A stretch of DNA of 64,000 nt from Bacillota bacterium (GTDB lineage Bacteria > Bacillota > Clostridia > Lachnospirales > Lachnospiraceae): positions 7,991-71,990 of the forward strand of contig JAEZJW010000106.1 in the NCBI GenBank assembly GCA_023415595.1. Reading direction: 5' to 3'. The notes beneath the pieces were generated by a model. That model saw nothing but the letters and a program-made list of their open reading frames with translations. It was not told the DNA's origin and made no database searches. A program made the position numbers and the translations under genes. Each line of letters starts with the position of its first letter. Position 1 is the first letter of the stretch. Below, piece by piece: positions 8,499 through 17,906 of this stretch.

Positions 8499-11400
8499 CT
8501 AACTTACCCGGAATTTCAAAAGTACCTCATATCTTATGCCGTGGTCTGCGGATATAATCATTGTTGCTGTATAGCTTCCTTGTGCCAGTCCGCCTACAGG
8601 ATGATACCAGAAGTGGTTATAATATTCTTCGTTTGTTAAGGTAGTACGCCATATACCGTCAGGAGTATAGGTAAACGCTGTCGGATTCATTCCCTCAAAA
8701 GTAATCTGTAAATTTGTTATGGTTCCAGATTCATCGTCCTTTATAATGTAATTTCCCCTACTAACGCTATTAGGATCATAAGTTGATATAAGATTCCCAA
8801 AGTCCTCGGTTGCAGGTAATGCACTGAAAAAATGGATGGAATACGTCAGCTGTTTCGGTACCGTGATACTGATTGATATTGACTGTTCTGTTCCACCTGT
8901 TTTGTTGATTTTAATAATGACATTGTCTGTAACTTCTGTGCCGGAGTAAGTGATTCCTCCGTCATTTGAGATATTCACATTATCCGATGAACCGATCGAT
9001 AAGGTTACCCCGTAGGTTCCTATTCCGCTTATTGCATTCAGCTTATCTAACAGATTGGTATCTGTTCCCTCTTCCATCGTCAATGCCGCAGGGATGAGAG
9101 CCTTTGCATTCGTTATTGCTTGATCGATCAGCTCTATTGCAAGGATAGTCAGAGCCGAATAAATCTGCGTGGTTTTATAAACCACCTCTGAATTGGTTGA
9201 CTCGGGTAGGTCTAATGCAGCAGCCAGAAGTTCCCAGTTATCTGAAGAATAGTCCGCTTCTGTTAATGATGCAGCTTCCGCCTTCACTGCATCCAGAGAA
9301 GCCATTCCGTCAAACACTAACGCTGCTTTCATAGTGACGATCATAGATATAACTTCATCAATCTGCTCCTGTGTTACCTCTTCTGCTTCTTCCAGAGTGA
9401 TCGCGGCACTGATTGCATTCGTATAGGCTGTCCAGCTTTCGGCAGTATAATCTGCTTGTGTCAGCTTTAATTCAGTTCTTATAGCCCCATCCGCATACTC
9501 ATTATTGATAGCTGCAGTAAGTGGTTCCTTGCCCAGTACCTTTTCTTCCACTATAACCTTAACACTGGCCATGAGAGCTGATGAGTTAGTCACTCCCGCA
9601 GGGAGGGCCAGGGTTCCTTCAAACATGTAAGTACCGGCTGCATTGCCATTATAGGGAGGTGTTCCTGCATCCCAGGACACAGAAAAGCTGCTGCTGGAAG
9701 AGTCATCAAATGTAACCAATACTGTATCAGGCAATCCTATCTCAGATTCCTCTGTCCCATACACTACAGTAATATCGTCAATAGCTGCAACAGCGACAAT
9801 TTCTTTCGGAGGCAATCTGTATATTGTTACTTTGTGGAATTTATATTCATAGTCCTCGGCTTGTATAACGATATAAATCTCATTAGTTCCTACCGATAGG
9901 CTAAATGGCAATGAGATATTATACATTCCTATGAAGGAAGCATCAGAATAATACCATACTTTCGAGAAATCAGGCAGCTCTATATTCGATGCATTTAATA
10001 CTGTGATATCATTCTCTACTGTGATCTGCCATGCACAGGGTGATGTTGATGTACCTACCCCTGTCGGACTTGTATCCGTCTTGCCAAAGATCGATTTGAT
10101 ATTGTTATCACCGTTTACTCGTTTTATATTAATGATATAATAGCGAGTAGTATCAGGGGTGATTGCCTTAATATATACCACATTATTACCAACCAGTAGA
10201 GGTACTGTATTAGCTCCTGTAATTTCACCTGTTGAAAAATCCGGATTCGTATATAGCCTCACTGATGCATTTGGAGTTGTTTGAATATCTCCTAATGTCA
10301 GACTGTCACTATTGTATCCCACAGAAACCGTATAGGTTTTTGGATCATCAATAGTTCCACTCCCACCTGTTACGTAACCGTACTTATCTGCTACATATAA
10401 GATCATGTAGTCTACCAAGAATTGCACAGTGTATCTGGCGGTATTTCCTGTTCCGCTTCCGGATGTTATAGTTGAGCTTACCGAATATGCGCCTTCAACA
10501 ACAGGAGTATAGGAAGCTGCCTTAAATTGCTTATAATTCTTAGAAGTTAAGACTACCTCCGCTGTGACCAAGGCCCATTCAGGATAGGAACCATATGCCG
10601 TGAGACTGTTCCAACTAATACTGGTTACCGTAAAATCCGGATCTTCCGTAGCTGCTTCTACACCCGCCGCACTCACCGCAAAATCAAACGGGTATGGGGT
10701 AGGAATGATCACAGTGATTGAGCTGATGTCCTCTGGTGGATTAATCTTAATCGTATAGGTCACAGTCTTTTCTTCCACGTCAATCGTCAGAGCCTGGCTC
10801 TCAGCGGCTACCGAGCTGTTAAAGCCTGAGATATTAGCCGGTGTGATTGCTACAGTTCTCTTTCCACCGTCACTATAGGTACCTTCAACGACGAGTCCGG
10901 TGATATCCAGCTCCTGTCCTACGATATAAACCAGCTTATTCGCCGGTGCCTTGATTGCTATGCTTAGCAGTTCGCCTGCCGTGAAGTAGAAGTACTCTGC
11001 CTCTCCCGCATTATGAGTTGCGGTTTCCTTATATCTGACCTGTATAGTGATTGTTCCGCTCAGATCGGGCAGGTTCGGTGTTGCTGCATCATATTCTGTC
11101 CAGGTTACTCCTCCATCGATGGAGAACTCCATCCCTGCTGCCATTCCGGTCAAGGTATTCTCCGCGTCATCCACACTGATACATGTGACAGCAGAGCCAT
11201 CCGCTTTGATGATGGATATCGTATAGGTTGCGGTCTTTTCCCCCACTTTTACCGTCAGGATCTGGCTTGCAGCCACTGCTCCGCTGTTAAAGCCTGTGAT
11301 ATTAGTCGTTATGATTACAACAGGTCTCTTCCCTCCGTCACTGTAGGTCCCTTCCACCACCAGTCCTGTGATATCCAGCGGTTCACCTACATTATAGACC

Positions 11401-14285
11401 AGCTTATTCGCCGGTGTCTTGATTGCTATGCTTACTAATTCTCCTGCAGTAAAGGTGAAAGGTACATATGGTCCCGCAACATGGGTTGCGGTCTCAGCAT
11501 ATCTGACCAGTATAGTAATCGTTCCTGTCAGATCGGGCAGGTTCGGTGTTGTCGCATTATATGCTGTCCAGGTCGTTCCACCATCGATGGAGAATTCCAT
11601 CCCCGTTGTCATTCCTACCATCGTATTCAATGCATCATAACTGCCTACTCCTATTAGTAATTGGCCTATTGCCTTAATAATCTCTATAGTATAGGTTGCA
11701 CTCTTTCCTCCTACGGTTACACTCAGAGTCTGGCTTGCTGTTACAGCCGAGCTATCAAAACCGTCTATATCAAATAAGGTTATGGTCTCTGTCTTTATTC
11801 CTCCGTCGCTATAATGCCCTTCCACGACCAGTCCGCTGATGTCAAGGGATTCGCCAACCATATAGACTGTCGTAGCTCCGCTTGCATTGACCGTGATGCT
11901 TTCAAGCACTCCCAATGTAAATTGGAAAGTCATAGCCTCTCCCGCATTATGGGTAGCGGTTGCTGCATATCTGACCTGTATCGTGATAGTTCCTGTCAGA
12001 TCGGGCAGGTTCGGTGTTGTCGCATTATATGCAGTCCAGGTCGTTCCACCATCGATGGAGAACTCCATCCCTGCTGCCATTCCTGCTAAAGTATTCAGCG
12101 CATCATTCCTGCTGACCCCGGATAGGAACAGACCGTCAGCCTTGACGATGGATATGGTATAAATCACAGGTACCGGTCCAATGTTTACTATCAAGATCTG
12201 GCTTTCATGTACCGTAGAGCTGTTAAAGCCATTGATATTCCCCGTTGTGACGGGCACAATTCTCCTTCCTCCGTCACTGTAGGTTCCTTCTATGACCAGC
12301 CCGGTGATATCAAGGACCTCGCCCACCTTATATACCAGCTTATTCGCCGGGGTTTTGATTGTTAAGCCCAGAAGCTCGCCTGCGTGGAAAGAGAAGGTCA
12401 TTGCCTCTCCCACATTATGGGTTGTGGTCTCCGCAAATCTGACCTGTATCGTGATCGTTCCAGTCAAGTCGGGCAGGTTCGTTGTTACTGCATTGTATGC
12501 TGTCCAGGTTGCTCCTCCATCGATGGAGAATTCCATCCATGGTGCCATTCCGATTAAGGTATTCTCCGCGTCATCCATACTGACACCGACCAGCGCAGGA
12601 GCATCCGCCTTGATGATGGATATCGTATAGGTCACGGTCTTTCCCCCTACATTTACAGTCAGGGTCTGACTTGCAGTCACTACCATACTGTTAAAGCCTG
12701 ATATATTTGCTGAAGTTATCGTTTCTGACTTACGGCTTCCGTCACTATAGCTTCCCTCAATGGATAACCCTGTAATATCGAGGGTATCCCCGACTTTATA
12801 TACCGTCTTTGTTGCCGGTGTTTTAATTGTTATACTGGTTATGGTCGGTGCAATCGGACCGGAAGGAGAACCGGGAGCGGGAGCAGGTGTTCCGCCTACC
12901 ACAACACTTTTACCGGCTTCAACCTGTTCTTCCTCCGCATTCTCCGTAGTGATTCCTACGGATGCACTGCTGTTATTCACGACACTGACGGTATCCCAGA
13001 CGGCGCCTCTATTGATCCTCGTTCCCTCTGCTCCGGGATTAATGATTATCTCGGAATCATTGTGTGCCTCAATCGATAAAGGGATTGAGGTAGTAAGCTT
13101 ACTGCCCTCTGCAGTTTCCTCAATCGTAATCGGTACTTGATCACCATTACCTGTCAGGCTGATTTCAGAGGGCTGCAGAAGCGTTATCTGATGTACCTTT
13201 CCTTGTACTTCAACATTTATCACCGAGTTTGCCCGGTCAAATACGATTTCCCTTACTTCTGCATTACCATTAATAATAATTCTTACCTTCACTGAGCTCA
13301 CATGGAAGCTGTTACCCTCTGCATTCTCGTTCCAGGTATTATCTTTAATCGCTAAGATTATAATCTTCTGAAAGCTTCCATAGTTGTCTATTTCTGCATT
13401 AGGTGCATCAATCACGATTGTTTTGTCGGTATAAGAGCCCTTTGCTATTGTAAACTTTATTTCTTTATCAGTACTTATCGTTATCTTCTTAATCTTACTA
13501 TCTGTCAATGCCAGCTCCAGCTCCTCCTGGGTTGCTGCCTTCGCTTCCTCTATTGATGAAACTACCGATATCTTATACCACTTACTTGCTGCTGTGATAT
13601 AGCTGCTATTCTTATCCTTATCCTTTAACCACAGCTTATATTTATCCTTGCTCTGGAAGCAAACGGCGCGGATCGCAAAGGAGCCCGCTGAAGTAGGCTT
13701 TACGACGCCATTATCCTTAATCTCCTTCACTCCTGCCGTATTATTATCAATCTCCCAGCGGGTGATTCCCTTGGTGCCTTTTCCCTTACCGGCATCCGTA
13801 TTCAGAATTACCCTGTCAAAATCCATGACTTCACCAAGAAGTATGGTTTGTTCTTTGGGAATATTACTGATATCAACTTCAGTTATATTGTTCCTTACGA
13901 CTACCTTTGCTTCCGGACGTACTACTTTGCCGGAGGTATAGGTTATCTTACAGCGGATATATGCTGTTCCTGCTTTCTTCGCCGTAACGACCCCGGTCCT
14001 GCTGTCAATACTGATTGCTCCCGGTTCGCCCTTATCTGTTTTGACATACCAGGTATAGGAGGCACCCTTCTGCTGCGCTTCTTTCTTAATATCGAAATTA
14101 TATGTAGTATCCTTACTGTTAAAATTCAGATACTTTTCCGTCACATTCAAATATCCGCCAGATAACTCCCCAGTATCCGGAGCTGCCAGGGCTGTCTTCA
14201 TCATAATATTTGACAAGCTTGCGCAAACAAAAGCAAATATCATGACAAAACAGACGATAGGTTTGAGTCTAGGCATTCTTTTCAT
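8499..14285 (-). CDS. Giant secreted multi-Ig-repeat protein
   Basis: This 1928-residue exported protein has a signal peptide ending near residue 35 (MMKTALAAPD). It continues with a Big_2-like start (VTAKKAGTAYIRCKI), a beta-rich region with parallel strands (residues about 240-460), and five Ig-like group-3 modules beginning near residues 479, 637, 793, 947 and 1104 (motif VGxxLDITGLxVEGxYSDGG). Four similar EFSIDGGxTWTAYNA modules are interleaved with them. Next come cadherin-like beta-sandwich segments, two FIVAR-like helical segments (about 1583-1700) and a C-terminal beta domain. There is no LPXTG or SLH anchor. The role is probably cell-surface or matrix binding. AGGAGG lies six bases before the start codon. 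The NarL-type pair upstream on the same strand may control it (inference). Confidence 0.85.
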   Translation of the reverse strand: MKRMPRLKPIVCFVMIFAFVCASLSNIMMKTALAAPDTGELSGGYLNVTEKYLNFNSKDTTYNFDIKKEAQQKGASYTWYVKTDKGEPGAISIDSRTGVVTAKKAGTAYIRCKITYTSGKVVRPEAKVVVRNNITEVDISNIPKEQTILLGEVMDFDRVILNTDAGKGKGTKGITRWEIDNNTAGVKEIKDNGVVKPTSAGSFAIRAVCFQSKDKYKLWLKDKDKNSSYITAASKWYKISVVSSIEEAKAATQEELELALTDSKIKKITISTDKEIKFTIAKGSYTDKTIVIDAPNAEIDNYGSFQKIIILAIKDNTWNENAEGNSFHVSSVKVRIIINGNAEVREIVFDRANSVINVEVQGKVHQITLLQPSEISLTGNGDQVPITIEETAEGSKLTTSIPLSIEAHNDSEIIINPGAEGTRINRGAVWDTVSVVNNSSASVGITTENAEEEQVEAGKSVVVGGTPAPAPGSPSGPIAPTITSITIKTPATKTVYKVGDTLDITGLSIEGSYSDGSRKSETITSANISGFNSMVVTASQTLTVNVGGKTVTYTISIIKADAPALVGVSMDDAENTLIGMAPWMEFSIDGGATWTAYNAVTTNLPDLTGTITIQVRFAETTTHNVGEAMTFSFHAGELLGLTIKTPANKLVYKVGEVLDITGLVIEGTYSDGGRRIVPVTTGNINGFNSSTVHESQILIVNIGPVPVIYTISIVKADGLFLSGVSRNDALNTLAGMAAGMEFSIDGGTTWTAYNATTPNLPDLTGTITIQVRYAATATHNAGEAMTFQFTLGVLESITVNASGATTVYMVGESLDISGLVVEGHYSDGGIKTETITLFDIDGFDSSAVTASQTLSVTVGGKSATYTIEIIKAIGQLLIGVGSYDALNTMVGMTTGMEFSIDGGTTWTAYNATTPNLPDLTGTITILVRYAETATHVAGPYVPFTFTAGELVSIAIKTPANKLVYNVGEPLDITGLVVEGTYSDGGKRPVVIITTNITGFNSGAVAASQILTVKVGEKTATYTISIIKADGSAVTCISVDDAENTLTGMAAGMEFSIDGGVTWTEYDAATPNLPDLSGTITIQVRYKETATHNAGEAEYFYFTAGELLSIAIKAPANKLVYIVGQELDITGLVVEGTYSDGGKRTVAITPANISGFNSSVAAESQALTIDVEEKTVTYTIKINPPEDISSITVIIPTPYPFDFAVSAAGVEAATEDPDFTVTSISWNSLTAYGSYPEWALVTAEVVLTSKNYKQFKAASYTPVVEGAYSVSSTITSGSGTGNTARYTVQFLVDYMILYVADKYGYVTGGSGTIDDPKTYTVSVGYNSDSLTLGDIQTTPNASVRLYTNPDFSTGEITGANTVPLLVGNNVVYIKAITPDTTRYYIINIKRVNGDNNIKSIFGKTDTSPTGVGTSTSPCAWQITVENDITVLNASNIELPDFSKVWYYSDASFIGMYNISLPFSLSVGTNEIYIVIQAEDYEYKFHKVTIYRLPPKEIVAVAAIDDITVVYGTEESEIGLPDTVLVTFDDSSSSSFSVSWDAGTPPYNGNAAGTYMFEGTLALPAGVTNSSALMASVKVIVEEKVLGKEPLTAAINNEYADGAIRTELKLTQADYTAESWTAYTNAISAAITLEEAEEVTQEQIDEVISMIVTMKAALVFDGMASLDAVKAEAASLTEADYSSDNWELLAAALDLPESTNSEVVYKTTQIYSALTILAIELIDQAITNAKALIPAALTMEEGTDTNLLDKLNAISGIGTYGVTLSIGSSDNVNISNDGGITYSGTEVTDNVIIKINKTGGTEQSISISITVPKQLTYSIHFFSALPATEDFGNLISTYDPNSVSRGNYIIKDDESGTITNLQITFEGMNPTAFTYTPDGIWRTTLTNEEYYNHFWYHPVGGLAQGSYTATMIISADHGIRYEVLLKFRVS
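10890..12850 (-). repeat. In-gene tandem repeat of about 470 bp
   Basis: Within the giant secreted protein gene, an Ig-like module plus a SIDGG module repeats about every 460-475 bp (modules begin near 12845, 12375, 11905, 11440 and 10970 on the minus strand). DNA identity is high: blocks such as CCATCGATGGAGAA and CTGTCAGATCGGGCAGGTTC recur nearly unchanged, implying recent duplication or gene conversion. Confidence 0.85.
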
Positions 14286-14488
14286 AATATCCTCCTTACA
14301 GATCCTCCATGTAACAACCTTCTCATTCTTCTACAGCGTAATTACATAGATATGACATTTATTTTTTCTTACCCACATAATATTACATTTTATTTCCTTT
14401 TTTACAATGTACGAAAGTACAGTCTCCGTAAATAAAATTCATAAATGTCTGCTTCACAATCATTTTTGAAGTATGAATTTATAAATTC

Positions 14489-14524
14489 AAAAAAGAGAGT
14501 ATTCTCATTCACGAGAACACTCTC
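14489..14524 (-). terminator. Terminator of the NarL-type two-component unit
   Basis: A 12-bp stem, GAGAGTGTTCTC with GAGAATACTCTC (14495-14524 on the plus strand), is followed on the minus strand by T6, 30 bp past the response regulator stop. Confidence 0.85.
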
Positions 14525-14553
14525 AAATTATGAACTTATAAACTCACTTGTTG

Positions 14554-15231
14554 TTACTTATCCTGCACCAAACCTGTACGGGTGGCATAATGAATCACCT
14601 GGGATCTGTTTTTCAGCTGCAGCTGTTCGATAATTCTGCCCATATGGTATTTCACGGTTCGTTCCGTTAGTCCAAGCTTTGCTCCCACCTCTTTATAGGT
14701 GGTACCTATGGTGACCAACTCCAGAACCTCCCTCTGTCTATCGGTAAGCTCAGCACTCTCCTTCTCTTCCGTCTTTTGCTTTAATTCCCCATTATCACTT
14801 CCCCCATCAAGCTTAAATTCAGTCATAATTCTGGCTGCAAGGCCCGCAGTTAACGGCGTACAGCCCTGTTTCAGATCGTTCAGCAGCTTGATTAAGGAGG
14901 AAGCATCCGTATCCTTTAAGAGATAACCGGAGGCACCATACTTAATTGCCTGAAATATATCCTCTTCCTCCTCTGAGGTCGTCAGCATAACGATCTTAAT
15001 GTCGGGAAGCTCGGATTTAATCTGTCTCAAGGCTTGAATTCCGTCACAATTTGGCATCCGGATATCCATCAATATGACATCCGGCCTTAATATTCTGGCC
15101 TTGATCAATGCTTCATTTCCATTCCTGGCCTTACCGATCACCTGTATTCCATGAGTCTCCAATAAATACTGAAGCCCCTCTATGAATAACTTATGGTCAT
15201 CAACCAGCATCACTTTCATTGACATTGGCAT
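14554..15231 (-). CDS. NarL/LuxR-type response regulator
   Basis: The N-terminal receiver domain (about residues 5-122) has acidic DD at 11-12, phospho-acceptor Asp56 in ILMDIRMP, and Lys in LLKD. It is joined to a LuxR-type helix-turn-helix domain (about 160-222, LTDRQREVLELVTIG and KEVGAKLGLTERTVKYH). It activates or represses target promoters when phosphorylated by its partner kinase. ATG 15231 has GGGGAG seven bases upstream; other ATGs at 15225 and 15219 are in frame. It overlaps the kinase gene by 32 bp, so the two are co-translated. The next gene downstream on this strand is the giant Ig-repeat protein, after a terminator; that gene is a plausible target but this is not shown. Confidence 0.93.
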   Translation of the reverse strand: MPMSMKVMLVDDHKLFIEGLQYLLETHGIQVIGKARNGNEALIKARILRPDVILMDIRMPNCDGIQALRQIKSELPDIKIVMLTTSEEEEDIFQAIKYGASGYLLKDTDASSLIKLLNDLKQGCTPLTAGLAARIMTEFKLDGGSDNGELKQKTEEKESAELTDRQREVLELVTIGTTYKEVGAKLGLTERTVKYHMGRIIEQLQLKNRSQVIHYATRTGLVQDK

Positions 15232-16939
15232 CTGGTTTCTCCCCTTCCCACATTGGTATCATAAGTTCAATACGGCATCCTGCCCCAACAGCGGCACTTA
15301 TATTCAGTCCGGCTCCAATTTCCGATGCCCGGTCCCTCATGATGTTAAGCCCGAATTTGATCTTATCGCTTTTCTTATCATGATAATCAAAACCTATTCC
15401 ATTATCCTCAATTACTACAATGAACTGCTCTGTCCCACGCTCCAGCATAATGCTGACCTGGGATGCCTGAGAATGCTTTCTGACGTTATTCAATGCCTCT
15501 CTGATAATGTTCAGAATATTGATTCTGATATTCGGATCGATCTCATCACCCACGCAATCTTCAGGTAATCTCGAAATAACCTTGATCCCCGTGGTGTTCT
15601 GGAAGCTTGCCATGATATTATTTAAACCGGTAATAAACCCATTCTCCAGATATACATAGCCTCTGGCATCATTGATATATTCCCTGATTTCTTTATGGGC
15701 TTCCTTCGTAGCATTCACCAGACGGTCAATCTGATTCAATAATTCATCCTGATGCAGCTGGGAATATTCATGGCGGATTGCCTGTGCCTGAAGATTGATA
15801 AAACCCAGGACCTGTCCGAGATTATCATGCATATCCCTGGAAGAACGTTCCTTTTCCTCGATGATCGCCAGCTTCCACTGCTGCTTCATATATTCCTGCT
15901 GGGCTTTTTTCTTCTCCGTGATTTCATAGATCACTGCCAGCCTTCCTAAGAGGACACCTTTTTGATCAATCAGTGGTGTAAACAGGATTTCATAGGTTTT
16001 AGTGCCGGCCTCTGTCTGAATCGAAAACTCAGTCAGAGGTACCTCTTTCTTATTCATTGCCTCCGATAGTTCCGGATAGCTACTGATAAATTCCTGCACA
16101 TTCTTCGTCAGGATCTGATTTCTCTCTATTCCGAACATTTTAGTTAAGGCAGGATTGATTTCTATCACTCTGCTCTGTAAATCAAGAACGATCACTCCTG
16201 TTTCCATCGTTTCAATTACGGTTGCCCAGGCCAGGGGTAACAGATTGAAGATTCGATAGCGCAAAATATTCCAGAACATGATAAGACCGGCGGGTCCAAA
16301 GAAGATTGGCGTTATGTCGAAGCTGAACGGGCTTAGCTTTAGAATATACAGGATATTCGGAACAACGATCATTCCCACGCCAATCAGCAATGCAATTACC
16401 TGCTTACGATAGATGGTCTTCCTCCGGTAGGCTGCTCTCAGTAGAATTACCAGAGTTGTTATATTTAAGAGATGTGAATATAGTGCATGAACATAAAATG
16501 CAATCCCATATTCCTTCTTAATAACAGGAAACGGTCCACTATCCTCCAGCGTAATATGATACCTGACCAGCCCGTGATACCCATCCGTCCAAACCAGTAA
16601 GAGGACTATGGATGGAATCAGGAGAAGCAGGAGCAGCTTCCGGCTCCCTGCCGATTTCTCACTGCCTGCAAACTGCAAACATAGAATAAGCAAAACTACG
16701 GGTGAATAGCAATAAGCCAAGTACTGTACATTTGCCCAGAACAGCTTCGTACCCAACTCGGTAGCCGACATTTCAAAGGCATTCGGAACCGACCACAGGG
16801 TAACGATAAACATACTGATTGCAAAGCTTATTGCGCCCTTTGAGCTTCTGCATCGAAGCAAGGAATATATTCCTAAGGAAAACGAAATTATACCCGAAAT
16901 CAGTAATGGCCAGATGTAAGGAATATATTGATAATGCAT
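15200..16939 (-). CDS. 7TM sensor histidine kinase with PAS domain (HisKA_3 class)
   Basis: Seven or eight N-terminal TM helices (residues about 1-225) resemble the 7TM sensor module of histidine kinases. They are followed by a PAS domain (about 230-345, LDLQSRVIEINPALTKMFGI), a HisKA_3 dimerisation helix with phospho-acceptor His371 in RDMHDNLGQ, and an HATPase_c domain with N (NIIREALNNVRKHS) and G (EDNGIGFD) boxes. This is the NarX/DesK class that pairs with NarL-type regulators, as found next door. The start is ATG 16937-16939, with AGGAG five to six bases upstream; a longer frame to 16963 has no ribosome site. The ligand is unknown. The membrane-embedded sensor suggests a lipophilic or envelope signal (inference). 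Confidence 0.9.
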   Translation of the reverse strand: MHYQYIPYIWPLLISGIISFSLGIYSLLRCRSSKGAISFAISMFIVTLWSVPNAFEMSATELGTKLFWANVQYLAYCYSPVVLLILCLQFAGSEKSAGSRKLLLLLLIPSIVLLLVWTDGYHGLVRYHITLEDSGPFPVIKKEYGIAFYVHALYSHLLNITTLVILLRAAYRRKTIYRKQVIALLIGVGMIVVPNILYILKLSPFSFDITPIFFGPAGLIMFWNILRYRIFNLLPLAWATVIETMETGVIVLDLQSRVIEINPALTKMFGIERNQILTKNVQEFISSYPELSEAMNKKEVPLTEFSIQTEAGTKTYEILFTPLIDQKGVLLGRLAVIYEITEKKKAQQEYMKQQWKLAIIEEKERSSRDMHDNLGQVLGFINLQAQAIRHEYSQLHQDELLNQIDRLVNATKEAHKEIREYINDARGYVYLENGFITGLNNIMASFQNTTGIKVISRLPEDCVGDEIDPNIRINILNIIREALNNVRKHSQASQVSIMLERGTEQFIVVIEDNGIGFDYHDKKSDKIKFGLNIMRDRASEIGAGLNISAAVGAGCRIELMIPMWEGEKPDANVNESDAG

Positions 16940-17200
16940 GCTAGCTCCTTCCAAATCGTTCAATGAACAATTAATAATCTGATTTAGTTTACGGTTTTAC
17001 AGGAAGTATGCATGTGATATTATGAGTTGTTTCGTTGTATTTGTTGATTTTATGTATTTTCTTCCATCATATCACACCAGAATCCTTTGTAAAGAAAATA
17101 CAACATACAATATGAGGTTCGGCTGATTGCACAAGGCCTAAACTCATATTAAATTTCAAATGGAATATAATGAAATAATCATATCTCTATTGGAGTATTC

Positions 17201-17842
17201 ATGAGCAATCTGACACAACTAATTTCCCAATACGGGCTGGTGGCTATGTTTCTGATCATTATGCTGGAATATGCCTGCTTTCCGGTATCAAGCGAGATTG
17301 TCCTGCCCTTCTCCGGGGCTGTTGCTTCCATCAACCAAATCCCTTTCCTGGTCATACTTCCCTTAAGCATCCTGGCAGGCATGATAGGGACCGGTATCTG
17401 CTTCTCGGTCGGTTGGTTCGGCGGAGGAGCCATTCTCCATGCAATCAAGCGCAAATTCCCGAAATCTATTAAGCCGATTGACTCTTCCTATGATAAATTC
17501 ATAAAGAATTCTACCTCAGCAGTATGCATCGGAAGAGTCATACCCCTGATTCGTACCTATATTGCCCTGGTGGCCGGATCTGCACGAATGAATCCGGTAT
17601 CCTACTTTACTTCCTCCCTGCTAGGCATCACAGTCTGGAACACTCTCCTGATCGGCTTGGGTTATAGCCTGCAGTCGAATTACGGTCGAGTCGCCGGCTA
17701 TTATGACAGGTATAAAAATAATCTGATTCCGGTTTTGGTAACCTTCCTGGGATTATTAATCTGTATCAGAATCATTCGGAAAATAAATAAAAAGAACCGT
17801 AAACAGGATGAACCGGTTAAACAGTCCGCTCAACACGAATAA
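17201..17842 (+). CDS. DedA family membrane protein
   Basis: This DedA/VTT-domain protein of 213 residues has four to six hydrophobic segments. It shows the family's acidic residue near the N-terminus (LEYACFPVSSEIVLP) and the conserved basic-proline region G-R-x-I-P-x-x-R (CIGRVIPLIRTYIALVAG). DedA proteins are linked to membrane phospholipid and undecaprenyl-phosphate flipping and to proton-motive-force homeostasis. GGAG lies five bases before ATG 17201. It stands alone between the divergent kinase gene and a convergent MATE gene, with its own terminator. The substrate cannot be assigned from sequence. Confidence 0.9.
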   Translation: MSNLTQLISQYGLVAMFLIIMLEYACFPVSSEIVLPFSGAVASINQIPFLVILPLSILAGMIGTGICFSVGWFGGGAILHAIKRKFPKSIKPIDSSYDKFIKNSTSAVCIGRVIPLIRTYIALVAGSARMNPVSYFTSSLLGITVWNTLLIGLGYSLQSNYGRVAGYYDRYKNNLIPVLVTFLGLLICIRIIRKINKKNRKQDEPVKQSAQHE

Positions 17843-17878
17843 AAGGGTACCCCGGCAATTCACCGTGATACCCTTTTT
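17841..17878 (+). terminator. Terminator between dedA and MATE genes
   Basis: The inverted repeat AAAAGGGTA-CC ... GG-TACCCTTTT (17841-17877) has T on one side and A on the other, so it could serve both converging genes. Confidence 0.75.
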
Positions 17879-17906
17879 AGTAAACTCATCCCTACTTATA
17901 TTAAAT

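Noticed and set aside
11013..11438. Long plus-strand frames within the giant secreted protein gene and within leuS
   Set aside because: They are mirror frames of repeats and of a codon-biased gene; no ribosome sites or protein families are visible.
10890..12850. Repeats that could be read as a CRISPR array
   Set aside because: The period is about 470 bp and the repeats encode Ig-like modules; no short repeat-spacer pattern exists.
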